Origin: Acanthornis magna
Taxonomy: Eukaryota > Chordata > Aves > Passeriformes > Acanthizidae
DNA length: 64,000 nt
Assembly (NCBI GenBank): GCA_036785705.1
Contig: JAWUZG010000970.1
Location: 2,576,501 to 2,640,500 of the forward strand
Direction of reading: 5' to 3'
The notes beneath the pieces were generated by a model that saw only the letters and a list, made by a program, of their open reading frames with translations, ran no database searches and had not been told where the DNA came from. Position 1 is the stretch's first letter; each line of letters opens with the position of its first letter. Of the stretch, positions 34,312 to 47,795 are shown piece by piece. Position numbers and translations under genes: made by a program.

Positions 34312-37300
34312 AGTGTGTGAATCAAGTGGTTTGATGATTTCATATTTATGTTCCTTGACTGTTTTGGTTTAAACAGACTCCCAGATTCCCCAAGGTATTT
34401 ATGCTGATACTCTGTTATGTGAAACAATGTTTACAAAAGTAACATACTTAGGACTTTAGAAGAATGCAAACCTTTCATGACTGTGGATCAGGTATTGACT
34501 TTCCTTTTAAGCTTTTCATTCACCATTTCAAAACTTCTCAGTAAGGCAATTGATTATTTTTTATCATGAATTGTGAGAATCATTTCTTTATTGCCTTGTC
34601 ACAGGTTTGCTTACATAACCTAATCTACATGACTCTCATTTTCCATTAGATTAATACCTGCCTAAATTTTCTTGTTATTTTTCTTCTTAATCATGCTGCA
34701 AATTGTAGGGAAATCAAGATCAAAAATTGATTGCTACAGTGATTTTGTAAGCAGTTGGCATTTCGCTGGCCACAAATAACCTGAAATTATCAGAAACTGA
34801 GAGTTCTTTTCATCATCACATTTTGCCAATTCTATTCTGCAGTAAATCCAGTGATTTGACTATGCAACTCTGTAATAAAGGTTAGCGGTGATGCATTATG
34901 GTTTTTGGTTTTATTTTCTGAATATAAAAGTTATATAGTAAATCATGTTTTCTGTTTATAGAGTAGCTATATGGGGAAACATGCTTTTCCTGAATGTAAA
35001 AGATAAAAACCTGGCAGCAGTTAAAAGCAAAGCATTAGAGTGTAGAGGGTTGGATTGGATAGGTCAGTGAATTATTTGCTTTGCAGTACTGCTGTTGACA
35101 TTCTTGCTTCTCTCAGGACCCCTTTGGAAATAAATGAATATGTCTCTTGGGAAAGAGGCACATGGAGAAGAGCTAAGGAAGGGATTATACTTCAATAAAT
35201 TCAGGACTGTACCCTGGGTATACTTTGTTCCCATAAGCAAAGAGGGAACTTCCAGAATGAAGTGATGTGGTCTGTGATTTCCTTTTACCTTAAACTGGCC
35301 AACTTAGAGTTTGGATGCTCAGTACTTCCTAAAACCGGGGTCCTTTAAGGTTAATGGTAGAATCAAGCTCTCTGAACCCCAAGGCTCTTTATGCCCTATC
35401 CCCAGGTCCATCTTCACTTGGGTGCTCTTTGCATATCCCAATTAATTTTTCGACTCTGCAAATTTTTTCCCTGTTCTACTACTTCCAACGCTTTCATTCC
35501 CTCTTGAATGCAAACATGTTCTTTGTTTTCTAATTCAGCTTCCTCTTGTGAATTAGTTTTCAATTTTTCAAATAAACTTAAGACAATTGACTCTTGCTAA
35601 CTTTATGTTTCTAATAACTGAAACGCTCATTTGGCTTCTGCTTTGCTAACCCAAAGAACACACTGTGATTTTGTAGGCCTTTCTACTGAAGTGGTCCCCA
35701 AGTGAGGACAGTTGTATTTTAGTAGTTGGCCATATGGATTCAGTTATGTAAGGAACATAAAAATTCCCTCGGACCATTCACAAACAGTGCTACATTATTA
35801 AAAAAATAAAAATGAAAGAAATAATATTTACTTGATTTTAGCAAAGCATTTACTTCTTTGCCATGTATAAGGAAGAAGGCTGTGATATGTCTTCACCAAT
35901 GTAATCTTCTGGGAATCAGTAAAGGCACAACAACTGAAGTCAAGCTAATAGTGCCAAGCTAATGGAAAGTGTTCTGTATAGATAAAAACATTTATAATGA
36001 TTTGGATGGACATTTCAATGGATATTTTCCGTTCCTATACACAGGACTACTAACATCCACAATTATGTTGCAAACTTTACAGGGAAAAAATATTAGTGAC
36101 TTGTGTCAAAAATTAAGAATCTAAATCTTCCAGGGCATACATCCTGCTTTTGTATTAATCTTTAGGCTACAATATGCCCCCTTCTGTTGCATGCTGAAGA
36201 TTTTTATAGGTTTGCTTGTGTGCCAGTTCTTTACAGCATGTTAATTGACTGTTGAGGAATCTGTCCTTTGGTATTTTATATCTGTGTGTGGTGCAGAATC
36301 CTGATATTCACAGTTTGCAGTCTGCGGTAGAACGGAATTATGTCTTTTTCCTGGAAGGAAGTTTTACGGGTTGTAGGCCTTTTCCTGACAAGTAAAAAGA
36401 TATTTTCAGCTTCTTGACATCATGACAGAGATATAATCCAAAATTTATTTGGACTTTGGAAAAATCTATTTGGCTTTACGCAAACTGTGACTTTTTCCTG
36501 CATCAAACCAAATCCTGGGTAGGGGACCGTGAATATATCATGCCATGTACAGATGGGTTACTCCATGTTATAGTCTTCCATGTGTTCACTTCCTCTTGCA
36601 TCAAAGCAAGCATTAGAGTTTCTGAAATAAGGGTGTGTCAGGTCTAACATAGATTCTGAGGTTAATTCTTTATCTGTTTCTGCCTGATCTATTTTACTTT
36701 TCCCTTGGAAAGTTTATGAATGTATCTTTGTTTCATACCTAGGATGATGCTTGAATTATAACCTTGAGTAATTGCATGGAAAAACATGTACTTGCTCTAT
36801 GCCCCCCAAAGCAAATATGTCACCAAGAACTCTCCTGTGCATAGTTAGTCTGCAAGAAATGGCTGCAATAATCGAAAGAAACTAAGTGATGAGCAAAGAC
36901 AGGGCCGTGATATAAATATTTATTGAAATGTTGATTGAGCAGAGAAAAGTCCTTTTTTGGAAACTTTGGAGATATAATACAACCATTGATTATTGAAGGT
37001 GAGCTTCTGGTTTGAGAAATTAGATAGTTGAAGAGAATAGTGCAGGAAAGTGAAGCTGTTGTTGCCACACTTACCACTGGTGATACCCAACTGAAGTAAG
37101 TTTGGGAATTCATGAGCAAAAGCATTTAAAAGACTTTGAACAAAGCAGTTCTTTGCAGGGATCTGAGGTCTTCCACTTACAATAATCCTGACGTATTTGT
37201 GATGCAAGTGCTTGACAATACAGTTGGGATTCTAGCACATGACTTGTCTGGCTACTATGACTGGGTGTGCCCATTGACTTCTACAACAAAAGTTGATTCC

Positions 37301-37553
37301 TCTGTATCTGTGAAGACAGAAGTAGAGCAATCTTTAAAAAGATTCATTCCACATCTGGATTTTGGTTCATTAAATGACACATATAATTTGGTATGTCGAG
37401 AGGATATAATGTTAACAAAAAAATACTGCATTTCTTTCGTAAAATAGTAATTAAAACATCCCTGAAAAGTAATGGTTGCTTTATGAATTGGAGTAAGACC
37501 TTGAGTGAATGTGAGAGAAACAGGAATGAAGACAAAATCAATAAAATCTTTGG

Positions 37554-37576
37554 TTTTTTTTTTTTTTTTTTTTTTT
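37554..37576 (+). repeat. T23 homopolymer
   Basis: The longest pure T run in the window, in unique intergenic sequence. Confidence 0.92.
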
Positions 37577-40500
37577 AGTTGCTCTTTTCATGAAAACCTC
37601 TCTCTGGACCACTTAGATCACATCTCATTGAGCTATTTAGTTTCCATCTGCAGTCTCTAATTTCCTATGGGATTTGTAGTGGAAAACTGGATCCAAATGT
37701 AATTTGACTATATTTCACTGTTCTCAGGGAGTTTACAGTATCTTTGCTTTGGAACCCATTCTCTTTTGGAAAATGCTACAGAACAGCTGTTTTACTTTTT
37801 CAGTTCACAACTGGGCAGAAGTAGCTGTAAAATAAGCTTTAAATCCTGTACTCAGACTACTGCATGGGGATAGCAAAACTGTTGTATATATCAACTTTAA
37901 TTTTGTCACAGAGTCTGCAAGGAACAACATTATGTTCTGGAAAGGTTTTTGGTGGCTTGCTGAGTATATGGATCCAAGCACAATGTTTGGCTTTGGGTTC
38001 TGTTCATTTTGTGTGAAACTGAAGAGCCCAAGTACAGTTTTTAGCAATCATATGGAGAGTGGAAATGGTGCTTTTTTGTTTATCAGTCGTATCCTGAGTT
38101 TCCAGAAACAGGAAAAAATTTCATTTTCTTAATCCACGGTCAAAGGTTGAATGCAGGAATAGTAAGTTTAGGGTAAATTCTGTCTCAAACAGTTCTGGGG
38201 ACTGATGAGTTATCTCAATTTCATCTGACTTTAGAATAACATTCTACTACTTGGCATCTATTGAAACACAACATTTTACAGGGTAGAGTTGGGAGAAAGA
38301 TGTAAAGCATTAATAACTTTGCACAATTGCAGGATTAAAATGCATCTGACTGTATTAGTCAATAAAAATCATGGAGTTTTTTTGGTTGAGTGATACTTAG
38401 GTGTTCTAGAATAATATCTTTTTGCTCTAGCTTTCTCACTGTATTATTACACCACTATCTAATCTATAGGCTAGTCTTCAGAATTGGTCACCCATCTGAT
38501 TCCCTCAGAATGTGACAGGGGTAGATATTAAGTAAGAACCGATGAAGAGGCCACAGACATACATACCCTTATCATAAATTGCTGTCTCTCTGCTTTAGAA
38601 TAAAATTTTCTAGAGAAAAGATTCAGCAGCCTCTAAGGAATGGGCAATGTTTTGTTGCATTGCAAGTGTATAGGTATAAGTGCTGACATTATCATAGTAA
38701 ATACACACGCAAAGAACATTGTCATATTAGAAGAGCAATGGAAACAGCCCAAGTTAAAAACAAGTATGGAAATCAAAATCAAATCCACTGGATTATAGAA
38801 GTAATAAAGAATACAGTACATGCCATCACATTATGGAGTATAAGACCATACGGAAACAATGTAAAAGCAATGGAAAAATACAGTAAAGTAGAAAGGGGAA
38901 ATATTGCAATTTAAAGAAGCTTGCAATGTCAATGAAGTTAGAATTGGCTCAGTAGGGTGCAGGAAGATTGTACAAAAGTCTCACAATGAATGTATGATCC
39001 TGAATAGGACAGTTTGTGCTTTAGATTTCCCTTATCTAAGAGAGAAAAGTCTTTTTAAATTACTGAAGAACTTGATTGTATGAAAATACTTTACTGCATG
39101 ATAAAGTTGTTCTGGTTATGTAGATGAAAAGTGGTGATCTCTGATCCCTCTCAACTCGAGTCTACTTGAGTGGTTTAGTTTTGCCCCCAAAAGGAGACAT
39201 GCTCATAAATTCATCCATTGTCAACCTTCCAGACTTTCTGAATGCACTTCACCAGATGAACAGACAGTATCCCATAGTTATTTAGCCACTTCAAGGAATC
39301 TGGGAGTTGGACAACAAATGCTTATAGCTGGCCTACTAATCCCAGAGGTTCAGAAAAATAGCACAGGACAATTCTTATGCATAGTGGTACAACAGCATTG
39401 CCACAATAACATTTCCAATGGGTTTTACTAAAATGGAAAGGACAGCTTTGTGGTTGTAAGGAAACTTGTCAAAAAGGAAAGAAAATAAATACTTCAGAGG
39501 CTAATAACAAGCTTAGGAGTTTTATTTTAGCACAAAATTAGAAAAGAAATAACGTCCCTATCTCAACAAAAAAACTATTTCTAAAGGGATTAAACCTTCA
39601 GCAAAATTGAATCATTTAAGTATCTTAACTTTAGTTCTACAGATAAAGATAGTAGCATCCCATTAGATTGAATCCCTGTTTGAAATACTCAGTTCTTCTG
39701 TATGTCTGGTAATGGTCTCCTCAAAGAGCCAGACTTGTTGTTGGCACTGGAGCCTATGCTAATTTACTGTTAGGGGAAGTTTATGTCCTAATTGAATTAG
39801 CAGGGAAGTAAGGAAACAAAAGAACCATTATTTCAATATATTACCTCCTTCATCAGACTCAAACAACTACTTTTGTTTTTATTGTTCCCTGCAGTATAAC
39901 CAAGTTAGATAGATAATGCATTACCTCCAAGACAATTGTTCTCTTGTAGAAATGTTGCAAAGATAAGCATTTGCCATGCTGTTGTTCTGTTTAAAAAAAC
40001 ATGCAAACAAGAACAGATTCTTCTGAACTAAATCAATGTTTGAATCTCAGACTGGGTGAAATCATTCTTAACCAGGCATCACTGGATGTGGAATAATGAA
40101 ATGATGTAGTGACTACACTCCTGTTGTAATGCCTGACAGTGAATTATTGTTTTTACTTCTGGAAGCAAAGCAATGCCAAACACATATGTATTCTTGTGTC
40201 TCTCTTTTTCTTTAAATACACAATGAATCTCCTTGCAAAACAGGAGGTGAAATGTGATGGGAGAACTAGTGAAAGAAAATACTAATTTTAGGCAAGAGGG
40301 TGTTCCCTTTTTAATGAGTTTATTTTTAGGTGGTGATCAGCAAAGAGTATGCAAAAGACTGAACAGCATTTTGGTAATTTGGACCAGACCCTCAGAACAA
40401 GCTGACTTATTCTGAATCAGGTGAAGAGCAGGCTGTATAAGAAAATATTCAATTTGCTTTCTTACAGTACAAAACCCTACGCTTCCAGCTACATCTCTAG

Positions 40501-41796
40501 AGGTTTCCATCCTGTTTCTTCCTAAGTAGCATGATTTCATATGGCTGCACTTGCAGTCCTTTTTATTTTTTTTCCTTTTTCCAGAAGAACTGTGACAGCA
40601 TAAAATGATTATTCTGCTGTAGGTAAAAACAGATTTTACAGTAAATGTGAGTGTTCCGGGATATCATTAGAGTCTGTCGTGGCTCGAACCTGATATGGTT
40701 TTTGTGCTGTGGTGGAAATCAGTTTAGCCTTCTTTTAGCAGTATATGAAGTCATCTCCCTGTATCAAAACGTATAACACATTCAAAACAAGACTATTTTG
40801 AGGCCTTATTATTTGGAGTCTACATATATTGATCACCAAAGAGAGTGGAAGATTGTCTGTATATCCTCAACTTAGGTGGCTGTTATTGCTTAAGATTAAT
40901 ACAGAAATTAAATTGGAATAGGATGAATCCTCTTTTCCTGCGTAGCAACTGATCCAAGTGTATGTTCTGTCTAAATTACATAGCCTCTCCTAATCAAGGA
41001 CTTGGCCAGATTTGTTGCATTTATTGTTTATAGCTCAAAATTTCCAGTCTTTAAAATTAGAAACAGTCTTCCTGCTCCTCCAGAGCTGTGCTGAGCAGCT
41101 GCTGTAACTAATGCTTGCTCTTTCAATAGTGCATGGAGAGTGCTTATGGGCAACACTCCTGCTGTTGCCTTAGCCTGCGTATACATGCCACAAAAAACAA
41201 CACAATCTCTGGTTTTTGACATAAAAAATGTATATGAATGTGATCCCATTAGAGAGGAGCAATATCTTATGGATTAATAGACTAATTTGGCCTATGGATT
41301 CTGTGGTGAGAATTACTTGGTAGTTTAATTGTCAGGAAATATATTGATGTGTGTATAGAAATCTGACTATGAAAATAAATACAAATTTTCTCCAGCTTGC
41401 AGTTTGAAGCTTACCTCATGAATTTGGTAAAAAAAGATCATGGCCACATTAAAAGCTGATTTTAATATCGAAGCCCAATTTTAAAATGCAAGCAATCTTG
41501 ACTATTTACTTTGCATTTTCCAATTAATAGAACACTAATGTATTCCATTTAAGAACTGTAGTGACTATTAAAAATAAAGCAAATTCCTTTTCAGTATCCA
41601 TGTTTTAATTTCAGGATTTTATTTTTTAGAAAAGCTCAGCTTTCTAGCTATAAATTCTGGTCAGTTGTCAACCAAGACTTTCAAGTAACTACAACTAAAC
41701 AGTTATGTTATCAAACAATCTGATTATGTACTTGTTCCTCAATGACCTGCTCTAGCTGATCAAATTTTGAATTAGAAGTTTGGACCAAAAAGTATC

Positions 41797-41841
41797 CAGA
41801 GGTACCTTCCAACCATGGTGATGCACTGATTCTTTGATTCT
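41797..41841 (+). mobile_element. CR1 3'-tail remnant
   Basis: The stretch contains 'gaggtaccttccaacc' and then 'tgattctttgattct'. These match the last 45 or so bases of CR1 (GGTCCCTTCCAACC and the TGATTCTATG repeats). It is very short, so the call is tentative. Confidence 0.55.
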
Positions 41842-41941
41842 AGTCCTTATTTCAACTGTAAGTTTTTTATTTAAATTCACAGATAAATGCAAATGGTATA
41901 CCTACCCCCAAATTGGATTTTTTTTTGTTTTAAGAATCTTG

Positions 41942-41967
41942 AATGAAATTAACTGGTTAATTTCATT
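41942..41967. repeat. 26-bp near-perfect palindrome
   Basis: AATGAAATTAAC (41942-41953) and GTTAATTTCATT (41956-41967) are perfect complements around a TG centre. GTTAATTTCATT-like halves resemble homeodomain or HNF1-type AT-rich binding sites. That similarity is only suggestive. Confidence 0.75.
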
Positions 41968-43335
41968 TCCCTTTTTTTCAGGCTTTGTTTATGAATCTAT
42001 AAAAAAGAAATAATCAACAATATAGGAAGGAAGGGTTATTTAGAAAAAGAAAATAAATAATATAATTTAAGAAATTTGTGTTTGTATACAATACCATTTG
42101 AAACTATTTCAGATGTAATGTGGTCACATTATTCCTTTACCTACCTCTAAATTAGGTATGTTGTACATCTGAGAATTTTCTTAATTACTTTACTCCTTTG
42201 TTACTTTCTAAAAATTACCTCCTTTCCTCTGGTAGCAAGACTTCTCATTAATATCTTCCTCCTGGGCCACATCTATGTATGTTATTCAAGGCACAATTTA
42301 ATAAAGGTCAGAATACCTATAATTTTCTATGATCAGAAATTATCTAGGAAGTGTTAGAACTGAGTGAAATATGCCCTGCAATTACACACAAACCCAGAAT
42401 CACTCCTGTTAGAACAACACAGTCAAATTATTAACATAATTGGAAAGTCTATCTGAGAATTAGAACACCGTTTGCATCTGTACTGCATATTTCATATTTG
42501 CAGTTCAGCTTTAACTCCCTTTTTATGGTCTGGATTCAGTAAAATGTTTTCTTCTCAGAAAATCTGGATCCAAAGGTAACATTGTGGTTATTTCCCTTTG
42601 AGAGTGTTTATCTGCCTTGGTTCAAATGCTTAAACTGCCAAAAGCTAAAACTTCAAAACATGAAAGGGAAATAGTATTTCAATTTTAATGTTTTCAGGAG
42701 ACATTCACAGTCAGAGTCCTCATAAAGTCATGTTCACTCATGGACAGCAAGTCCTCCTCAAGAATAGGGAGACCTATTTCAAAGGCTACAGCACCTTACA
42801 GTCCCTGCAGACACGTGCCAGCAAAGCCATTGAACCTTTGGGTGCTGAGATATGACAGCAAATGTGGAAGAAAGCTGATGAGTTGACGGGCTGGCCAAAA
42901 TTTGCCTGCAGTGCTATCAAAGGCAGATATTTCAGAGTCATGACTGTTGGACTACTACATGGCTGGAGCATGGTTGCCCTTGTTACAGGTAAGGGAAAGG
43001 CCAGAGCTGAAACAGAAACTTGTACAAACTTCCTGAAGAGCTGAATGCAGTGCTCTCACTAATATGAGGAGGGAAAATGTGGTGTGGAGGAGTAACTAGT
43101 GCTCTTGGAGTAGCAAGCTTTAAAATCCAAAGTACCTGCCTCCCAAATATGCACATTCTTTTTGAGTTTTGGAAATGGCAAAACCAGCAGAAGAGCCATG
43201 CTGTGATCTTTCCCTCCATATATAGAAGCTACCTGTCTCTCTAGCTGTACTTAAGGGCAAGTTACCTGAATATGAACCCTAAGACAAATGCAAGATACAC
43301 CCATCTGTTAAAATTTGGGCTTTACAACTACAGAT

Positions 43336-43393
43336 TAATGTAAAATACTTTGTTTTGGTATCCATGATGGAGGCCAGAAAGTATTTTACATTA
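43336..43393. repeat. Perfect 16-bp inverted repeat, 26-nt loop
   Basis: TAATGTAAAATACTTT (43336-43351) pairs exactly with AAAGTATTTTACATTA (43378-43393). Beyond the arms, CAAC on the left and GTTG on the right also pair if a 7-nt bulge is allowed. It may be a relic of a small inverted-repeat transposon or a structured RNA. Confidence 0.8.
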
Positions 43394-43502
43394 GTTGAAA
43401 AATAATCCTTGTATTTATTCTAAACAGAAACTGCTTGGAGAATTAGTCTTGACATTATACAATATATGTAACCTTTGAGATTCTTGGTAGCTGTCAGGGC
43501 CA

Positions 43503-43542
43503 CAGAGTGTTAAGCAATGAAGTTGCAGAGTGTTAAGTAATG
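43503..43542 (+). repeat. Short tandem duplication (23-bp period)
   Basis: CAGAGTGTTAAGCAATG (43503) is repeated with one change at 43526. It lies about 110 bp from the alpharetrovirus-like LTR but outside its target-site duplication. Confidence 0.7.
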
Positions 43543-43654
43543 GTTCCTGTCTTGAAGATGTTCCAGTCTTAAGCAGACAAAGACAGTGAGAGACATAGAC
43601 AATTAAAGTACACAAAGAGCCACAGAAGTAAAAGAAAAGCTCCAAGTTCATAGT

Positions 43655-43919
43655 TGTTGCCTTTCTTAGGCGTGGCGACCTGGTTCGGAAACGGCACGGC
43701 GGCACTCTCCGGCCGCTCGGGCCATCTGCTCACAGACACCACTGTGGTGGATGGCAAATGGCGTTTATTGGTGATTAGCACCGCGTAATATAACTTCGGT
43801 CTACAACGTCACATCCGTCTGCTTACATCATAAACTAAACACTATTGGCTATCTGGGGAGAGGTCCTACCTTTCTGTACAGCACGATATCTTCCGACCGC
43901 CAGACCCTACTTACCCACA
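43655..43919 (-). mobile_element. Alpharetrovirus-like solo LTR with perfect 6-bp TSD
   Basis: This 265-bp block has much higher GC and CpG content than its surroundings. Read on the minus strand it begins TGTGGGTAAG and ends AAAGGCAACA. It is flanked by identical CATAGT copies at 43649-43654 and 43920-43925. A TATA-like ATATTA, the poly(A) signal in AATAAACGCCATTTG, then CCACCACAGTGGTGTC and GATGGCCCGAGCGG closely follow the R-U5 part of avian sarcoma-leukosis type LTRs, which also make 6-bp duplications and have short LTRs. No primer-binding site, gag or pol adjoins it, so recombination has left one LTR. Boundaries and duplication are seen directly. The genus-level assignment rests on known alpharetroviral R-U5 motifs. 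Confidence 0.9.
43764..43769 (-). promoter_or_regulatory. Poly(A) signal of the alpharetrovirus-like LTR
   Basis: TTTATT on the + strand is AATAAA on the minus strand. It sits just before the conserved GCCATTTG start of the R region. Confidence 0.8.
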
Positions 43920-45839
43920 CATAGTAATGATGAAAATAGAAATAGCTTTTATTTTTTTGCAAAATATTGCAGTTTTATCACCTCAAATTGCTTTACAGAC
44001 ATGAAGCAACTTAAGATGAAGAGGATCTTGTTTCAGAAAGTGTGATTTATTTCTAAGTCTACAACTATGTCCCAGTGAAACTTTCAACATGCATCCTGTT
44101 TGCAAATTCTCAGCTTTCTGCCCACAGACTGGGTATCTTTTATTCCTAATAGTTCTGAGGATTGAACTGTGACTGACGAATGTGTCTGTGTTTTACATGA
44201 GAGCTGTGTTTTACATGATTGTGTCCTGACCTGTATTTATGAATGGAAACCAATGAAAGCCATGGATAGTAGAAGGTACTCAGTGTTGCTTTGCCACTTA
44301 GAGTTCGTGCTTTGTTTCATAACCAAAAATCAGAGGGAAAGATTTTAAACATGAACTGATCAATGTTTCCAACACAGCTCTTAGTTGATGCAAGTGACTT
44401 CCAAGAATGGCAATGATTTATGACTGCTGATGACCTGCCCCAAATTGTGATTCTCAGTTTTGAACAGTTCTTGTTTTGGCTAATGCTCTGTCTGAGTGTG
44501 CTCAGCTGTCTATAGTAGATCTTAGAGGCTTTTTCTGCTAACACTAAGTCTTAAACTTTTTTTACCTTGATGCATGAAAAGCTAAAATATATTCTTAAGA
44601 AATTTTAATCAAGTAGGTGTACAACAAATTGCAGTCTTAACAAGAGAGACCGAACTGGAGAACATTTTTGTAATCTTCAGGTTATACTGGAATTGTGTAT
44701 TTACACATTTGTTTTTATGTAATTTTAAACACTTGCAATCTGTGCTTCCTTCCAAGCAATTCACAGACTGTAATAAAAAGGAAAGCTTGGAGATATGAAG
44801 CCTAGCAAATGCAAAAGCAAAGCATGATTTTTTACCTCATATTTATTGCACCTTATAGAAATTTCTCTTTCAGAATTGTTTTGGAGGACTCTGAGGAGGA
44901 AACAATATATATCCATTAGTTAAGAAGCAAGACTTTCCTACCTCAAGGTCTGACTTCCTTTCAAAATGTTTTCTATGTTTGTTATTCTCATTATAAAAAG
45001 AACAGCAGTTTAACATGAGACCTTACCTACTTATGAAGTGAATAATGAATGTATAAAAAATACACTAAGGAAATTGCACCTCATTACAGTATCAGTGCTG
45101 AACTGTTAATAACCTGGTGTTTGTGTGCTATTACATATATGGGAGCTCTTCTCTTTTCTCAGTAACATAGCCTCAGGGAGGTTTCTTTCTTCTCAATAAT
45201 GTAAGGAGGCAGTGTTTATAAGGAGTAATTTGCTAATAATTAGGGATCGAGGGTCTCAGTGGGTCTCTAGTGTCTTGAACCATCCAGATTTTGTACCTTT
45301 CCTGTTTCATCTGTTTCCATTTTGTTACCTGTTTGGGTTATGAAGGATTCTCTTTGTTATGCATAATCAGAGTTATGCATATAGTAAACTGACTTTGAAA
45401 CAGAAAAAGAGGGAAATTATCTCTTTCTGTCCCTTTTCCACTAAACATAATTTGAAAAACTTGATCCTGTGATCCAGTCTTGCAAGGTGATGAGACTTTC
45501 TATATCTGATAAAATCAAGTTGTGAGTGGCTTACAGAAAGGAACAAGTTCCACAGCTGGTGACTTAGCTAGTGTTGTGATGTGTACCTCTTCCTATGCAA
45601 AGTTCATCAGTTTATCCCTTAACAAGGAGGTATAATTTCTCATGTTTTTTTCTGCCATTCTACTGTAGGTGATGTTTTAATCACTGTCATGTATGGAGAC
45701 CAAATATATCTTTAGCAATTCTTTATGTAACTCTTCAGAACAGTTTGTACTCTGTGCTGCTCTCTGATTCACTGAGCTGCTAGGTCACCTCTGACATTTT
45801 GTACTTTTGAAAAGAAAGGACAGAACTGATAAACAATCT

Positions 45840-46175
45840 GTGGGCTTCCAGCACCTAAAGGGAGCCAACAAGAAAGATGGAGAGAGACTACAAGAGTATG
45901 TAGTGACAGGAAAAGGGGGTATGGCTTGAAGCTGGAAGAGAGTAGGTTTAGATTAGATACTCAGAAAAAAAATGTAATTGGGAGGATGGTGAGGCACTGG
46001 AACAGGTTGCCTAGAGAAGTTGTGGATGCCCCATCCCTGGCAGTGTTCAAGGCCAGGTTGGATGGGACTCCGAGCAACCTTGGCTAGTGCAAGGTGTCCC
46101 TGCCTGTGGCAGGGAAGTTGGAATGAGATGATCTTTAAGATGATCTTCCAACCCAAACCTTTCTGTGATTCTATG
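45840..46175 (+). mobile_element. CR1 LINE 3' end
   Basis: Recognisable stretches in order are 'agaaagatggagagagacta', 'gtagtgacaggaaaagggg', 'taggtttagattagatact', 'ggttgcctagagaagttgtg', 'ccaggttggatgggactcc', and the tail 'ttctgtgattctatgg'. Apart from small indels it follows the CR1 3' region closely. The 5' boundary is approximate. Confidence 0.93.
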
Positions 46176-47779
46176 GCTCCTTCATACAGGCTTTAGATTT
46201 TTCTGGGACAGAATCTGCGTGCCATCTTGCCTGTGGAAGAATGTGCTTTGCTCCCATGTCTTTCATGTGACACTCACATAAGTGGTCCTTTAAAATGTGC
46301 CAAAACTCCTACCAGCAAAATAAGTTTTGTCTGTTACAATTTTGTAACAAATTTTTTAAAGCATAATCTTTTGCTCTTTTGGGCATTTCTTTTTAGTTTC
46401 ATTTTAGTCAAGCTTGTGCGGTTTGGCAAGGACAGTATATGTACCTTGTACCCTTTTTTTGTTACATTTGGCAAGAACAAGTCATTAATACAGTTGCATT
46501 TGTATTTAATTTATATTTAATTGCTTTTCTTCCTTTATGTAAATAGGCAAAGATTTCTGCTATTTGGGCTTGCTGATAACCATGGTTATAATTTGCGAGT
46601 TGAAGTTGAGTGTGGGATTAGCTTATTTTTAAATTCAGTAGTATAAAAATCTGATGACTACTTTTTTTTGTTAACTACTAATGGTAAAATTATTACAGGA
46701 TTAATGAGTAAATTAAGACATATTAAATCCTGAAAAATTATAACTATGACACTTACATGAGTAGCTGATGATTACGAATGAATTTGCATGTGTTTTTTTT
46801 CAGGGAAGAATAAAACTTTACTGCTGATGTATTCCTCAATGCCAAGATAAAATGAATTCTTTTTCATACAGTTGAGCAGTTTTATATCAGTTATTCTGCT
46901 CCACAATGTCTTTGTACAAAATCTGCTATTTATGTTGGTATAGTTCATTGTTTACTTTATGTCCTACTTACCTCCTACACTAATGCATTCTGTGTAGCCC
47001 TCCATATGAATTTTAACAAGAACATTAAAGATGTTACACATTTTCCTCCACTTTTTTCTTCTGCATGGTTTTTAAATTCATAGAAGTTATAATTTCTAGA
47101 GTGAGAATTACAGTGAGAATTATCAGCAGTTCAATGTAGAATCAAGGTTGTCTTAGTGTGACAGCCTCAATTTGTGATATATGGGAAACTTTAAATAGAA
47201 CTTCAGTATGCACATTAATTAACCATGGTGTTTTCCCTGCGTAGGATATCAGATACTAAGTTTACTGAATTATTTGCTCTCAAATGACAAATACTGGCTA
47301 ACAATTTCCTAACTTTTGCTTTTTATTCCGTATTCTCAACTGAAAATAAGTTAATGATAACCACAGTTTGTAATAGTCTTGATGTTTCACCCACAAACCT
47401 TGCCTTGATTTGAAGCATGAATGTTGAAAATTAGCCTCCATTCCCCAACAAATAAACATGAGGAACTCAAAACCAGGACTCTGTCATCATGAAAAAACAT
47501 ATTCAAAGCTGACATTGGAACAAACTGAAATTACCAGATCAACACTGCAGCAATTAACACCTAGGATTTTCAAAAGTAGGTAGTTTCACTGAGTATTGCA
47601 TTTGTTTGGTGGACCCTGTGTAAGAACTTTTAAAAATATTTCATCTTCTGTGGCTCAGTGTCTGGCAAATTAAAAGAAACTTGCACTTGGAAATCCCAGC
47701 TTTACAAGTTGCCTAAGTGGCACTACTAATTTTATAATTTGCTGCCTCCAATAACTTTATTCTTTTGCATCTATAGTCT

Positions 47780-47795
47780 TTATATATATATATAT
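47780..47795 (+). repeat. (TA)n microsatellite
   Basis: About eight TA units in intergenic sequence. Confidence 0.9.

Larger units (their letters stand above)
34253..43648. other. Intergenic, no gene seen
   Basis: Unique AT-rich sequence with an A/TA tract at 34289, a T23 run at 37554, a short CR1 tail at 41797, a palindrome at 41942 and a hairpin at 43336. A 103-codon open frame at 37136-37447 has no recognisable domain or splice context and is probably chance. Nothing else is supported. Confidence 0.75.

Noticed and set aside
37136..37447. 103-codon + strand open frame
   Set aside because: No domain or splice context is recognisable and AT-rich non-coding DNA of this size gives such frames by chance.
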